From positions 1 to 48,742 of the forward strand of contig JAFTUS010000169.1 in the NCBI GenBank assembly GCA_017466125.1: DNA of 48,742 nucleotides. The letters run 5' to 3'. The stretch's first letter is position 1. Every line of letters starts with the position of its first letter. The position numbers were made by a program, and so were the translations under genes. A model generated the notes under the pieces. That model was not told the DNA's origin. It did not search any database and worked only from the letters and a program-made list of their open reading frames with translations. Positions 33,854-42,118 of this stretch are shown one piece after another. The stretch is from Lentisphaeria bacterium (GTDB lineage Bacteria > Verrucomicrobiota > Lentisphaeria > Victivallales > Victivallaceae).

Positions 33854-34723
33854 TTAATCTTCGGGCAGCCAGCAGCGGTTTGTTTGCAAAGGATCGTTGT
33901 AGAAATAATCGCTGGCGGCCGTTCCGGGGGCGGGGGCGATCAGGCTTTCGACATGGCAGTCGGTCATCAGCACATTGGTCTGACGGTCGCCGCCGTGACG
34001 GGCGGCGGGAACGCCGAAGCCGCTGCTTTCACGCTGTTTGCTGACGCGGATATGTCCCTGTGAAGAAGCGTTGGGGGTGGTCACGGAACAAACAACGCTG
34101 TCAACGACCAGTACTTTCTGGGAAGCGTTTTTGATTTTGGAAAGACGGACACCGCCATTCAGACTCCAATTCATACCGTAGGGCAGATATTCCCAGTTGT
34201 AGAAGGTCTGACCGCGGCGCAATTTGTCGTAATCGGCCAGCTTGGCGGAGGGGCAGGCGAGAATTTTTTGTTCCAAATGTTTTGCATCGACCATGGTTTT
34301 GGCCCAGTTGCTTTTGTCTCCGTAATAATAGACGACGGGGAAGCGGTCTTCAGAACCGGAGAGATACAATGTGATTGCCGTACCGACCTGTTTGAGTTGA
34401 TTGACACATTGGATAGTCGTTGCTTTATCCCGAGCCTTGTTCAATGCAGGCAGCAGCATGGCGGCGAGAATTGCAATGATGGCAATTACGACCAATAGCT
34501 CGATCAGCGTGAACGCTGATCGAATGAAGCACGGCTTTGCCGTATGAAGCATTTGCCTGCGGCAAATATGAAGCGTACTTTCAGTGCATGAAGCGCTTGC
34601 TTTGCAAGCATTATAAGGCATTTTTCTGATTGTTTTTTTGAAGAGATACAACGGCAAAACACCTGTTTGACAAGTTTTACACACGAGGAGTTCGATCAGC
34701 GTGAAACGGGAGAATTTTTTCAT
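33854..34723 (-). CDS. Pseudopilin-like protein with duplicated prepilin signal caused by an in-frame insertion
   Basis: A 289-residue protein of the PVC pseudopilin type. Residues 1-14 carry a first prepilin motif ([12 protein letters not shown]). A Cys/Lys-rich stretch of about 57 residues follows, then a second, complete signal ([18 protein letters not shown]) and the usual [15 protein letters not shown] helix. The C-terminal part holds [20 protein letters not shown], a variant of the H-X9-DG motif. Start 34723 has an AAAGGA site 8 bases upstream. The inserted segment is the hairpin array described separately. Whether the long leader is tolerated, or translation restarts at an internal Met such as the one in RRQMLHTAK, is open. 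It lies between two hydrolase genes. Confidence 0.8.
   Translation of the reverse strand: MKKFSRFTLIELLVCKTCQTGVLPLYLFKKTIRKMPYNACKASASCTESTLHICRRQMLHTAKPCFIRSAFTLIELLVVIAIIAILAAMLLPALNKARDKATTIQCVNQLKQVGTAITLYLSGSEDRFPVVYYYGDKSNWAKTMVDAKHLEQKILACPSAKLADYDKLRRGQTFYNWEYLPYGMNWSLNGGVRLSKIKNASQKVLVVDSVVCSVTTPNASSQGHIRVSKQRESSGFGVPAARHGGDRQTNVLMTDCHVESLIAPAPGTAASDYFYNDPLQTNRCWLPED
34500..34705. repeat. Insertion with five tandem hairpins and 7-base ATGAAGC spacers, flanked by 14-bp direct repeats
   Basis: TCGATCAGCGTGAA occurs at 34500-34513 and 34692-34705, bracketing about 178 bp. Within it five short hairpins follow one another: 34500-34523 (10-bp stem, loop TGAA), 34531-34543 (ACGGC/GCCGT), 34551-34567 (ATTTGCC/GGCAAAT), 34575-34587 (GTACT/AGTGC, one G-T pair) and 34595-34609 (GCTTGC/GCAAGC). 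Each pair is separated by exactly ATGAAGC (34524, 34544, 34568, 34588). Bases 34610-34691 are unstructured and T-rich. The insertion keeps the pseudopilin frame open. It carries no ORF of its own. Confidence 0.85.
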
Positions 34724-34745
34724 GGTATCCATCCTTTCATTTGGT

Positions 34746-36674
34746 TTATTGGATATTTGAAACAGTTTCATTTGGTGAAAAAACAAGCAATCGGCAGCTT
34801 TGCGGAGCAATGCGGAGTTTTTCCGGCAGCTCTGCCCATGTTTCGCCGCTCCAAAAATCACAAACGGTGTATTTTTCTGTTTTCAGTACGGAAAGGTCGG
34901 GTTCCCAAAGGAGTTCTTCTTCTCCCCAGTTGATGCAGAGGAGTCGTTCTTCCGCCCCGGCAGTCTGATGCCAGAGAGCAGGGATTTTTGACTCAAAAAG
35001 ATCGAGCGGCCGTCCGGCATCGCCGGGAGCTGCACGCAGGATTTTTTTGAGCATTTCCAATTCGTTTTCATCCAGCTTTGGGAGATTGTCCGAGAGGTTG
35101 CAGACCCCGCCGGAGACCAGCACCAGCGAGAGCAGGACCTCTCCGTGCGGCGGCTCCATCGTGACCAATGCCCGGTCTTTATCCGGGTCAAAAGCATCAG
35201 CCGGATCAACATAAACCACGTGAGCCCGCAGCTGATTGAGTTCGGAGTCCTTTTTATTCCGTATCGTTCTTGCTACGGCGAAATCGGGGTCGTTCAGCCA
35301 GAGGATATGGTTGAAATGCCAGTTTGCCGCAATCGAGACGGCGTTGGTGCGGATGTGATCCCAGCGGGCGTGGATGTCGCCGCCGACCCGCACCTGATCG
35401 ACATAGGCATCTCCGGCAGCAAAGAGATAGTTGCAGCCCAGAATTTCTGCCCGTCCGGCAACACCTTTTCCGGCGGCTTCCATCGTTCTCCGCAGCAAGT
35501 CGGTTTTAGGTACTGACGGATCGTGAAAGCGGCGTGCATTCAAAATCCGCTGTAAAAAGTCAAGTTTGAAGTAGCGGTAGCCCATCGCGGCATAACGGTT
35601 GAAAAGAGCTTGGATCCAGTCTGTGACTTCCGGTTGGGTCGGATCGAGCAGAAAGGCAAACCGTTTCATGCACTCAAAACCGAGGCAGGGTTGCCCGCCT
35701 TCGCTCATGGCCAGCAGATGCATTGATTTCTGGGCCAGACGGCTTTGGGGTTCGGCAAGGAGCGGAGCGAACCACAAGCCCGGTTCAAATCCCATCTTGG
35801 TCAACTCTTTTGCAAGATACTCCATACCGTGAGGGAAGAACGGATTGGGTTCCCATTCGCCGTAGCAGTACTGCCAGCCGTCGTCGATGACGATCCGGCG
35901 GATCTGGCGGGAAAGTTCAGGATCATGGGCGATGAAGTCGGCATTGGCGAGGACCTCATCTTCTGAAATCGTCCAGCGGTAGTAGTCCCATGTATTCCAG
36001 CCGCGGATCGGGGCGGCGGGGAGTTTGCGGGTGTTGGTGCGGTTCATTCCGGCATATTCCCGCATCATGCCGTGCGGATCTCTGCCGCCGATGAAAAGGA
36101 GCTTACCGGTGGAAGCGGATTTCCGCATTTCGTGCGGAAAAGTGAAGCGCAAACTGAAATCATGCAGTTCAGCCGCCGTTTTTCCCTGAAATTCGGGGAG
36201 GGCGGAAGCTGAAAGCGGAACATTGCAGTAAAGATGATCCCTGTCATTGGTCAGCATTGCTGCATAATAAGAGGTGAGTTCTTCTTCTCTGGCGGGAAAT
36301 GTGACGGATACCGCCCGGCCGCCGGCACGACCCGAACCGAGATAGTGAGTGAGATGGCCGCAAGCTCCGGCAAACGGAATGAGAGCGACCGTATCTGCGG
36401 GGGAATTGAGTTCCAAATCCATTTCGAGGGCGATCCCGCAGTATCCGGAGGGTGTTTCTGCTGCAGATGCACGCATCGTCCAGCGGCCTGTATCGGAGGA
36501 ACATTCCAAGCGGATTTCATCAGCGAGGTTGAAAATACGGATCGGTGCATTCATCCTGTTTCCGTCAACGAATGCTTGCGGGCGGCAATCCAGCAATTGC
36601 ACCTTCCCGCAGCGGAGAGAGAATGTACCATTATCGGTAAATTCAATTTTGACATTTCCTGAAATCAATTCCAT
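34746..36674 (-). CDS. GH36/GH27-like alpha-galactosidase
   Basis: A 642-residue glycosidase of the melibiase clan. It has an N-terminal beta-supersandwich, then a TIM barrel starting [19 protein letters not shown] (about 220), with [19 protein letters not shown], the nucleophile Asp372 in [10 protein letters not shown] and the acid/base Asp433 in [11 protein letters not shown], and a C-terminal beta domain (DLFE...CDFWSGETW). No signal peptide is seen, so it is probably cytoplasmic and acts on imported oligosaccharides. It is the first gene of a three-gene unit, preceded by a promoter and operator-like palindrome; the LacI gene lies directly upstream. Exact substrate (alpha-galactoside or related) is inferred. 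Confidence 0.88.
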   Translation of the reverse strand: MELISGNVKIEFTDNGTFSLRCGKVQLLDCRPQAFVDGNRMNAPIRIFNLADEIRLECSSDTGRWTMRASAAETPSGYCGIALEMDLELNSPADTVALIPFAGACGHLTHYLGSGRAGGRAVSVTFPAREEELTSYYAAMLTNDRDHLYCNVPLSASALPEFQGKTAAELHDFSLRFTFPHEMRKSASTGKLLFIGGRDPHGMMREYAGMNRTNTRKLPAAPIRGWNTWDYYRWTISEDEVLANADFIAHDPELSRQIRRIVIDDGWQYCYGEWEPNPFFPHGMEYLAKELTKMGFEPGLWFAPLLAEPQSRLAQKSMHLLAMSEGGQPCLGFECMKRFAFLLDPTQPEVTDWIQALFNRYAAMGYRYFKLDFLQRILNARRFHDPSVPKTDLLRRTMEAAGKGVAGRAEILGCNYLFAAGDAYVDQVRVGGDIHARWDHIRTNAVSIAANWHFNHILWLNDPDFAVARTIRNKKDSELNQLRAHVVYVDPADAFDPDKDRALVTMEPPHGEVLLSLVLVSGGVCNLSDNLPKLDENELEMLKKILRAAPGDAGRPLDLFESKIPALWHQTAGAEERLLCINWGEEELLWEPDLSVLKTEKYTVCDFWSGETWAELPEKLRIAPQSCRLLVFSPNETVSNIQ

Positions 36675-36732
36675 AAATTACTCCTTGGAATAATTTTGAT
36701 ATACGATCAAACAGAGAGTGACAGCAGACAAG

Positions 36733-36791
36733 AGGTTACTCGTGTAACCTGCTGTTTGGCTTAATATAATTCCTTTTCATACAAATTTCAA
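36733..36791 (-). promoter_or_regulatory. Promoter and operator-like palindrome before the GH36 gene
   Basis: On the minus strand, TTGAAA (36791-36786), 17 bp and TATATT (36768-36763) form a near-consensus promoter. Just downstream lies a perfect 7-bp inverted repeat, AGGTTAC (36733-36739) and GTAACCT (36744-36750) around TCGT, placed to block elongation or initiation. A 16-base segment right after the -10 (36747-36762) resembles the one after the -10 of the lacI promoter (37819-37834; 11 of 16 identical), suggesting control of both by the neighbouring LacI protein. Confidence 0.65.
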
Positions 36792-36826
36792 GGCAGAAAC
36801 ATAAAAAAATATAAAAAAACTGTAAA

Positions 36827-37798
36827 TTATGCTTCGGGATTTTTGGATATGGTGCTTTGACGAACGATCAGGCGGGGGGAGAGCCACCGGATGGGTGCGG
36901 GTTCTTCTCCTGCGAGGCGGGCGTGCATCAGGGCGACGGCCGCATCGGCGATCTCCTCGACCGGTTGTTCGATCGTAGTGAGGGGCGGTTCAAGGATCTG
37001 CCCCAGCGGCAAGCCGTCGAAGCCGACAACGGAAATATCTTCGGGAATACGGCAGTTCATCGCATGGAGCTGTTGATAGAGCTGTGCGGCGACGAATTCG
37101 TTGACGCAGAAGATACCGTCGATTTTCCGGTCGCGGATCTTTTCGGGCAGAGTTTCGTCAAGGTGCAGCACAAGATCGGCAAGCGTTGCAGAGATCCCGG
37201 CTTTATGCAGGGCTGCAAGCATACCGTCCGGCCGCCGTCCACCGGAAGAGCTGGGCATGGCAAGATAAGCGAGACGGCGTCTGCCGCATGCGAGCAGATG
37301 TTCTGCGGCAAGTTGTCCGGCAAGGTGCAGATCGGTACAGAGGTCGAATTCCGTATGATTTTCGGTGATGCGGATGACCGGACCGGGGAAGTCGATCATT
37401 TTGCCGGAGGGGAAATCGTTGAAAAGGAAGAGCAGATCGACTTTCCGCCAGTTGAATTCCTGAACAACCCGTTCCACATAATCATCATCGGTGGATGCGG
37501 AGAAGTCCCCCAACATGGCCTGATAACCGTTTTCGAGCAGTTTCCGGTTCAGGGCAGCAATGATCGAACTGTGGATCGGAATGGAGAAGAGGTTTCCGGC
37601 GATACCGGCGATCTGCAATTTTTTCCCTTGCAGACTGCGTGCTGCGAGATTGGGGCGATAGTTGTATTTGCGGAAAAGTTCATCGATTTTCCGCTTTTTG
37701 GCTTCGGAAAGGTGGGAAGTCGTCGGCGAATTGAGATACATCGAGAGAGCCGGCCGGGAAACTCCTGCCATCTGTGCCAATTCTTTTTGTGTGATCAT
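36827..37798 (-). CDS. LacI-family transcriptional repressor
   Basis: A 323-residue regulator. The N-terminal helix-turn-helix and hinge are typical: MITQKELAQMAGVSRPALSMYLN, then RKYNYRPNLAARSLQGKK. The periplasmic-binding-like sensor follows (ERVVQEFNWRKVDLLFLFNDFP, LAAEHLLACGRRRLAYL, DGIFCVNEFVAAQLYQQL, ISVVGFDGLPLGQILEPPLTTIEQP). It is positioned just upstream of the GH36 operon, so its ligand is probably a galactoside-like sugar released by those enzymes. It has its own promoter with a related operator-like element, pointing to autoregulation. Confidence 0.93.
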   Translation of the reverse strand: MITQKELAQMAGVSRPALSMYLNSPTTSHLSEAKKRKIDELFRKYNYRPNLAARSLQGKKLQIAGIAGNLFSIPIHSSIIAALNRKLLENGYQAMLGDFSASTDDDYVERVVQEFNWRKVDLLFLFNDFPSGKMIDFPGPVIRITENHTEFDLCTDLHLAGQLAAEHLLACGRRRLAYLAMPSSSGGRRPDGMLAALHKAGISATLADLVLHLDETLPEKIRDRKIDGIFCVNEFVAAQLYQQLHAMNCRIPEDISVVGFDGLPLGQILEPPLTTIEQPVEEIADAAVALMHARLAGEEPAPIRWLSPRLIVRQSTISKNPEA

Positions 37799-37834
37799 GG
37801 GACTCCCCGGATAGTTTGACTTGTCGTTTGACCT

Positions 37835-37862
37835 AATATAGTCCCGCTTTTGAAAATGTCAA
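37835..37862 (-). promoter_or_regulatory. Promoter of the lacI-type gene
   Basis: On the minus strand a perfect -35, TTGACA (37862-37857), 16 bp and TATATT (37840-37835) lie about 37 bp before the start. Directly after the -10, GTTTGAC is repeated (plus-strand positions 37814-37820 and 37826-37832), overlapping the element shared with the GH36 promoter. Confidence 0.65.
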
Positions 37863-37903
37863 ACCGGAGATTGCGAAAAATAAATGATTTTTATGGAATG
37901 GTA

Positions 37904-38884
37904 TCAGTAAAAGAGCCATTGCAGATAACGGACCCGTTCATTGGAAGGACCGGAAACGCCGAACCCCTGAAATGAAAAGGTCAGACGCTTGCCGATTTTT
38001 CCGGCAGGGGGACGGATGTTGACGGTGTAATAGCCGCTCTCCTGCCATGAGAGCATCGTTTGCAGACGCGGCAGCAGGTCGATATCCAACTGGTCTTCAA
38101 GATTGATACGGTCCCGCTGGAAGATACGGAGTGCTTCAAGTACCGTTTCCGCCTCTTCCTCCTCAAAATCACAGTAGGTCATCAGTGTAAACTTGTCCGC
38201 CGTGAAAACATTCGGGCGTCCGTTCAAAACAGCCATGTTGTCCGGCGGGATCAAACGGATACTGCTCAAAATACCGTACTTGTCAGGCGGAAAAATCGCT
38301 GTAAAACCATCGATGTAGAAAAGTTCCTCTCTGAACTGCATTGCTCCGTTACGGGGGAGGGGGCGTTTGTTTTCGGCTTCGTATTCCGCCAGTTCTTTTC
38401 CGTCGCCTGTGATCGTGTCGTTACTGTCGGTGTAGTCCGCTAAAAGATCTTCCAGAAGGTCGATCTGTTCTGTGAAATCGGTGTCGGTATCATAAGCGAG
38501 TTTGAAGGAACGCAACGTATTCCGCCAACTGCGGCTGCTGAAATCAATTCCGCTGTTGGCATCGGTAATGGTAAATTCCACCGGAGTACCGTAATAATCC
38601 AGCGTATGCAATACGCCGTCAGCGATATACCGGTCGTATTCATAGTCTTCGTAAGCCTCCCGCCCCGGATTGGTGACACTGTGCAGTTGACGGTCAGCGG
38701 CAAGCAGCCATTGGATACGGTTGGCAGCACCTTCGCTGATGTAAAAACTCCGTTGCATTTCAATATGCGGACGGACAGTGAAGGTGTTGTATTTGGACAT
38801 CGCCAGAACTGCCATCGTCAGCAGACTTGCCCCGAAAATAAAACAGAGAGCCGCCACCAGTGCGGAACCGGATTGCTGTTTCAC
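37904..38884 (-). CDS. gspK: Type II secretion minor pseudopilin GspK
   Basis: A 326-residue protein, the tip pseudopilin of the T2SS. Start is GTG at 38884, overlapping the gspJ stop and preceded by GGGAGGTA; an upstream extension in the same frame runs inside gspJ and is unlikely. The N-terminus QQSG|SALVAALCFIFGASLL keeps the Gly at -1 and lacks Glu5, both usual for GspK. The family layout of a short pilin helix and a large alpha-helical insert is plausible (LLEDLLADYTDSNDTITGDGKELAEYE, NGRPNVFTADKFTLM). It is the last gene of the operon; its final 61 bp recur at 30.2 kb. Confidence 0.85.
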   Translation of the reverse strand: MKQQSGSALVAALCFIFGASLLTMAVLAMSKYNTFTVRPHIEMQRSFYISEGAANRIQWLLAADRQLHSVTNPGREAYEDYEYDRYIADGVLHTLDYYGTPVEFTITDANSGIDFSSRSWRNTLRSFKLAYDTDTDFTEQIDLLEDLLADYTDSNDTITGDGKELAEYEAENKRPLPRNGAMQFREELFYIDGFTAIFPPDKYGILSSIRLIPPDNMAVLNGRPNVFTADKFTLMTYCDFEEEEAETVLEALRIFQRDRINLEDQLDIDLLPRLQTMLSWQESGYYTVNIRPPAGKIGKRLTFSFQGFGVSGPSNERVRYLQWLFY

Positions 38885-39567
38885 CGTATACCTCCCCGTC
38901 CCGTTTCTTTTTCCAGACCGCTCTGATCGGGGCGGTTGCCGAAAGAGGCGTTGGCGGCAGAACCGGCAGTGCGGCGCAGCCAGCGTTCCTTGTGACCGTC
39001 GAGCCATTCGATTTCAAGTTGAATGGCAAGAGGAATGGAGTCGTGTTCATCTTCGACCCATTCCGTCAGAAACTCCACAGCCCCTTCCGTATCCCGTTCC
39101 GCATAGAGAAACGAGATCGCCTGAACATTTTGAGCAAGGACCTCCCGGGTGTAGAGTTCTTCATTATCCTCTTCTTCCTCCAGCAGCCACGGCAGCAGGG
39201 GGTAGGGGGAGTATTCCGCAACAAGATCGGTGTCGATCAGGCGCAGACGCACGAAAATCAAAGCCCCTCTGTCCCCGGAATAACTGCGGCGCAGGGCGGC
39301 AAAAAGCAGAGAGTCCGCCGCTCCCTGAAAGACAAAACGTTCCCTGTCGTTCTTGTCGTCCTCCCACTTGAACGGAATGGCGTTGCGGACACATTGATCC
39401 ATAACCTGATCGATGAGCAGATAGTTCTGGAGTTTTGCGGTCGCTTTGACCGTGCGGTTGTAGGCATTGTAAAAGGTTGCAGAGGCGGTGCCGATGATCG
39501 TTGCGACCAGCAGAAAGATCCCCATGGCGACAACCAGTTCAACGAGGGTGAATTTTCTTCGTTTCAT
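38881..39567 (-). CDS. gspJ: Type II secretion minor pseudopilin GspJ
   Basis: A 228-residue pseudopilin. Its N-terminus MKRRK|FTLVELVVAMGIFLLVATIIGTA is a class III prepilin signal with Glu5, but Lys instead of Gly at -1. The soluble part has AISFLYAERDTEGAVEFLTEWVED and PLAIQLEIEWLDG, fitting GspJ, which packs with GspI and GspK at the pseudopilus tip. It overlaps both neighbours by 4 bp. Assignment rests mostly on position between gspI and gspK. Confidence 0.8.
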   Translation of the reverse strand: MKRRKFTLVELVVAMGIFLLVATIIGTASATFYNAYNRTVKATAKLQNYLLIDQVMDQCVRNAIPFKWEDDKNDRERFVFQGAADSLLFAALRRSYSGDRGALIFVRLRLIDTDLVAEYSPYPLLPWLLEEEEDNEELYTREVLAQNVQAISFLYAERDTEGAVEFLTEWVEDEHDSIPLAIQLEIEWLDGHKERWLRRTAGSAANASFGNRPDQSGLEKETGRGGIR

Positions 39568-39962
39568 GGGTTGTTCTCCTCATAACTGAACCGGTCAACG
39601 ATGATCGACGCGACCTCTTTCTGATCGGAATTTCTCTGAATGACCACTTTGACACCTTTCAGCGGCAGTTGTCCCTGCTGATTGGAAAGTTCTTCCGGGA
39701 GCAGTTCTTCATCAAGTTCCTCATAAGTGATCTGACAGAAATAGTCCGGGTAATCGAAAATCTCCTGCGGCACGGCAAGTTCCTCCTCCCCCTCCCGGAG
39801 CAGGGCATATTCAGCCGCTTGCATCATCATGTGCGTATGATGCCACAAATCAACATTTTTACTGATGCGCTCCTGCGACGAGGTCAGGAGCTGCAGCAGA
39901 CCGGCAAGACTCAGTGCCAGAATACCGATGGCGGTCACTACTTCAAGCAGGGTGAATTTCAT
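39564..39962 (-). CDS. gspI: Type II secretion minor pseudopilin GspI
   Basis: A 132-residue pseudopilin with a very short leader (MK|FTLLEVVTAIGILALSLAGLLQL). The LLEV...A.GILALS..GLLQL pattern is characteristic of GspI. Glu5 is present and -1 is Lys, not Gly. The soluble domain is unusually acidic (EELDEELLPEELSNQQ). It overlaps gspH and gspJ by 4 bp each. It probably nucleates the tip complex with GspJ and GspK. Confidence 0.83.
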   Translation of the reverse strand: MKFTLLEVVTAIGILALSLAGLLQLLTSSQERISKNVDLWHHTHMMMQAAEYALLREGEEELAVPQEIFDYPDYFCQITYEELDEELLPEELSNQQGQLPLKGVKVVIQRNSDQKEVASIIVDRFSYEENNP

Positions 39963-40480
39963 TCTTCCTCCTCCGGCATCAGAGACATTTGCCCGGTCAG
40001 CGGTGAGATGCGGTATCGACGTTTCAACTCTTTGAATGTGAAAGTCAGTTCCATCATCCCTGCCGCCCCGCCGTCGGGAAAGAAACGGAAGAGTTCGATT
40101 TCTTCCTCATCTTCACTTCCCTCCGGCAGTTCGAGCGTATCGGGATCAAGAGTGAAGCCTTCGGGGAAATGCCAGCGTTTGATGATCCGAGCCTCCTCTT
40201 CTTCCTGCGGCAGATCCTCTTCCCGCGTATCGGGCGGCAGCGGTGTTTTTACCAGCAGAACGGCCTCTCCGGTATCCAGATATACGATACGGTCTTCACC
40301 GCTCTCCTGCGCCTGATAGCGCACCCCGGCGCAGAACGTTTCAAATGCAAGACCGGCACTCGAGAGTTTGCGGACCGGCGACTCTCCCCGGAATGTGGCG
40401 ACAGCGATCCCCGTGGCCATTGCAATAATGACCATGACGACCACAAGTTCGATCAGAGTGAATGGATCATTCCGCCGCAT
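39959..40480 (-). CDS. gspH: Type II secretion pseudopilin GspH-like
   Basis: A 173-residue protein from the chosen start. The signal MRRNDP|FTLIELVVVMVIIAMATGIAVATF has Pro at -1. It is placed as GspH by position and by the ESPVRKLSSAGLAFETFCAGVRYQAQESGEDRIVYLD segment (GspH-like: cleaved residues interacting with tip). The linker is markedly acidic (REEDLPQEEEEARI; EGSEDEEEIELF). An alternative start at 40498 (MLILPT...) has a nearby GGAG and would lengthen the leader by six residues; both starts lie inside the gspG end. Confidence 0.75.
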   Translation of the reverse strand: MRRNDPFTLIELVVVMVIIAMATGIAVATFRGESPVRKLSSAGLAFETFCAGVRYQAQESGEDRIVYLDTGEAVLLVKTPLPPDTREEDLPQEEEEARIIKRWHFPEGFTLDPDTLELPEGSEDEEEIELFRFFPDGGAAGMMELTFTFKELKRRYRISPLTGQMSLMPEEEE

Positions 40481-40898
40481 AGTTGGTAATATCAGCATTT
40501 TCTCCGGTGCCGCCCGGCTGACCGTCCGCACCGTAACTTACGAGATCAAAATCCCCATGTTCGCCGGGGCAGGTGTAGACGTAGTCGTTGCCCCACGGAT
40601 CTTTGGGGACAGCGGGCTTGATGTAGGGACCGTCCCACTTTTCACTGTCGCCGGGATTGGTGACAAGAGCCTGCAAACCGTCTTCGCCGTCAGGGTATGC
40701 CCCCATATCCAGTTTGTAACCGGTGATGGCATCTTCCAGCAGTTTCAACTGGGTTTTGGCTGCGCCAACATTGGCTTTTTTGACATAGTTCAAATAAAGC
40801 GGAGTGGCGATGGAAGCCAGCGTTACCAGAATAACGATAACGACCACGACTTCGATAAGGGTGAATGATCGGCGGCGGAATGTTTTTTTCTGTTTCAT
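40467..40898 (-). CDS. gspG: Type II secretion major pseudopilin GspG
   Basis: A 143-residue protein that forms the shaft of the pseudopilus. Signal RRRS|FTLIEVVVVIVILVTLASIATPLYL is followed by the GspG hallmark region: YKLDMGAYPDGEDGLQALVTNP, WDGPYIK, VPKDPWGNDYVYTCPGEHGDFDLVSYGADGQPGGTGENADI, with the calcium-binding loop. -1 is Ser rather than Gly. It overlaps gspF by 4 bp. Length is normal. Confidence 0.95.
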   Translation of the reverse strand: MKQKKTFRRRSFTLIEVVVVIVILVTLASIATPLYLNYVKKANVGAAKTQLKLLEDAITGYKLDMGAYPDGEDGLQALVTNPGDSEKWDGPYIKPAVPKDPWGNDYVYTCPGEHGDFDLVSYGADGQPGGTGENADITNYAAE

Positions 40899-42112
40899 AT
40901 AGAGGGTCCTCCCTGGTTGATTGAATTTATTTCCATCATGGCGGCGAAAATCGAAACCACCACGACTAAAACGACTAAAGCCAGAAAAACGATGACTGCC
41001 GGTTCAAAAAGACTGAGCAGGCGTTTTATTTTTGTGCGGGTATCCTGTTCCAGATTGGCGGCGATGCGCTCAAGCATTTCGCCGACGGAACCGGTCTCTT
41101 CGCCGACACGGAGCATGGGAACCATCTCCTGCGGGATATAGGTGTTGCCATGGAGTGCGGCGGAGAGTTTTTCGCCGCTTTTGAGTTTCTTGTCGATATG
41201 GTCAAATGCTTCAGAGACAACGGGATTGACAATGATTTTTCCGGCGATGCGCACCGTGCGGATGATCTCCACATGGTTGGCAAGCAGGATGGCGAGCGTC
41301 CGGATGTAGCGGCACATCTCCAGATCAATGATGATTTTTCCGACAGCAGGGAGTTTCAGAAACAAGGCGCTGACCCGGTAGTGCAGAAGTTCTTTTCCCC
41401 ACTGCTGCTTCAACAGCAGCCATACCGATACAATGACAAGCGGAATAAGCCACCATGCGTAGGAAAAAAACGTTCCGGCACCCATCAGAAAAGACATGGA
41501 TGGCGGCATCTCACGCCCCATGTCAGCAAAGATTTTTGCGAAACGGGGAACGAATACCGTAAAGAGCAGAATGGTCACGATCAGCGTAACACCGAGGATG
41601 GCGAGCGGATAGATACTGCTGGATATGATAAATCCTTTCAGTTCACGGTTTTCGGACATGAATTTATACAACTCCGCCACTGCTTGCGGCAGACAGCCGG
41701 ATTCTTCACCGGATTCGATCAGATTGGCGTAGTAACCGGGGAACAGACCGCCCTGACTGCGTACCAGATCAGAAAACTTTTTTCCTTCGTGCAACCCCTG
41801 CCGCATGGCATTGACAAACTGTTTCTGTTCGGCATTGGGGGCACTGTCGGCAATGATGGACAGCGCACGTTCCAGCGGAATATTTGCGGCGAGCAGCGGA
41901 GCAAGTTGACGGGTGAACTGGCAGGTGTCGATTTTGCTTTTTCTCCACGCAGAATGCCCGTCCGCTGCAAGCCCTGCCTCGCCGCAGAAACGGATCGGAG
42001 TCAGTTTGCGGCTGCGCAGTTTTCCCTGTGCCTCCCGGAGCGAATCGGCTTCGATCAGGATCTCATGAGGTGCTTCGCCGGGGGCGGCTGCGATGTAACG
42101 GTAGAGACTCAT
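40895..42112 (-). CDS. gspF: Type II secretion inner-membrane protein GspF
   Basis: A 405-residue platform protein with two homologous GspF domains (about 65-190 and 265-390) and three transmembrane helices (about 165-190, 212-232, 370-395). Family blocks include FTRQLAPLLAANIPLERALSII, ALHGNTYIPQEMVPMLRVGEETGSVGEMLERIA and LFEPAVIVFLALVVLVVVVSIFAAM. The N-terminal YRYIAAAPGEAPHEILIEADSLREA is the usual GspF leader domain. It couples the GspE ATPase to pseudopilus growth. Six bases separate it from gspE. Confidence 0.95.
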   Translation of the reverse strand: MSLYRYIAAAPGEAPHEILIEADSLREAQGKLRSRKLTPIRFCGEAGLAADGHSAWRKSKIDTCQFTRQLAPLLAANIPLERALSIIADSAPNAEQKQFVNAMRQGLHEGKKFSDLVRSQGGLFPGYYANLIESGEESGCLPQAVAELYKFMSENRELKGFIISSSIYPLAILGVTLIVTILLFTVFVPRFAKIFADMGREMPPSMSFLMGAGTFFSYAWWLIPLVIVSVWLLLKQQWGKELLHYRVSALFLKLPAVGKIIIDLEMCRYIRTLAILLANHVEIIRTVRIAGKIIVNPVVSEAFDHIDKKLKSGEKLSAALHGNTYIPQEMVPMLRVGEETGSVGEMLERIAANLEQDTRTKIKRLLSLFEPAVIVFLALVVLVVVVSIFAAMMEINSINQGGPSI

Positions 42113-42118
42113 TATAAC

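Noticed and set aside
34524..34609. CRISPR-like array (7-base repeat with spacers)
   Set aside because: The constant unit is only 7 bases, the variable units are self-complementary hairpins of 13-17 bases, and no cas gene is near.
36857..37819. 320-residue plus-strand ORF
   Set aside because: Antisense to the complete LacI gene; no family features; a shadow of GC-rich codon use.
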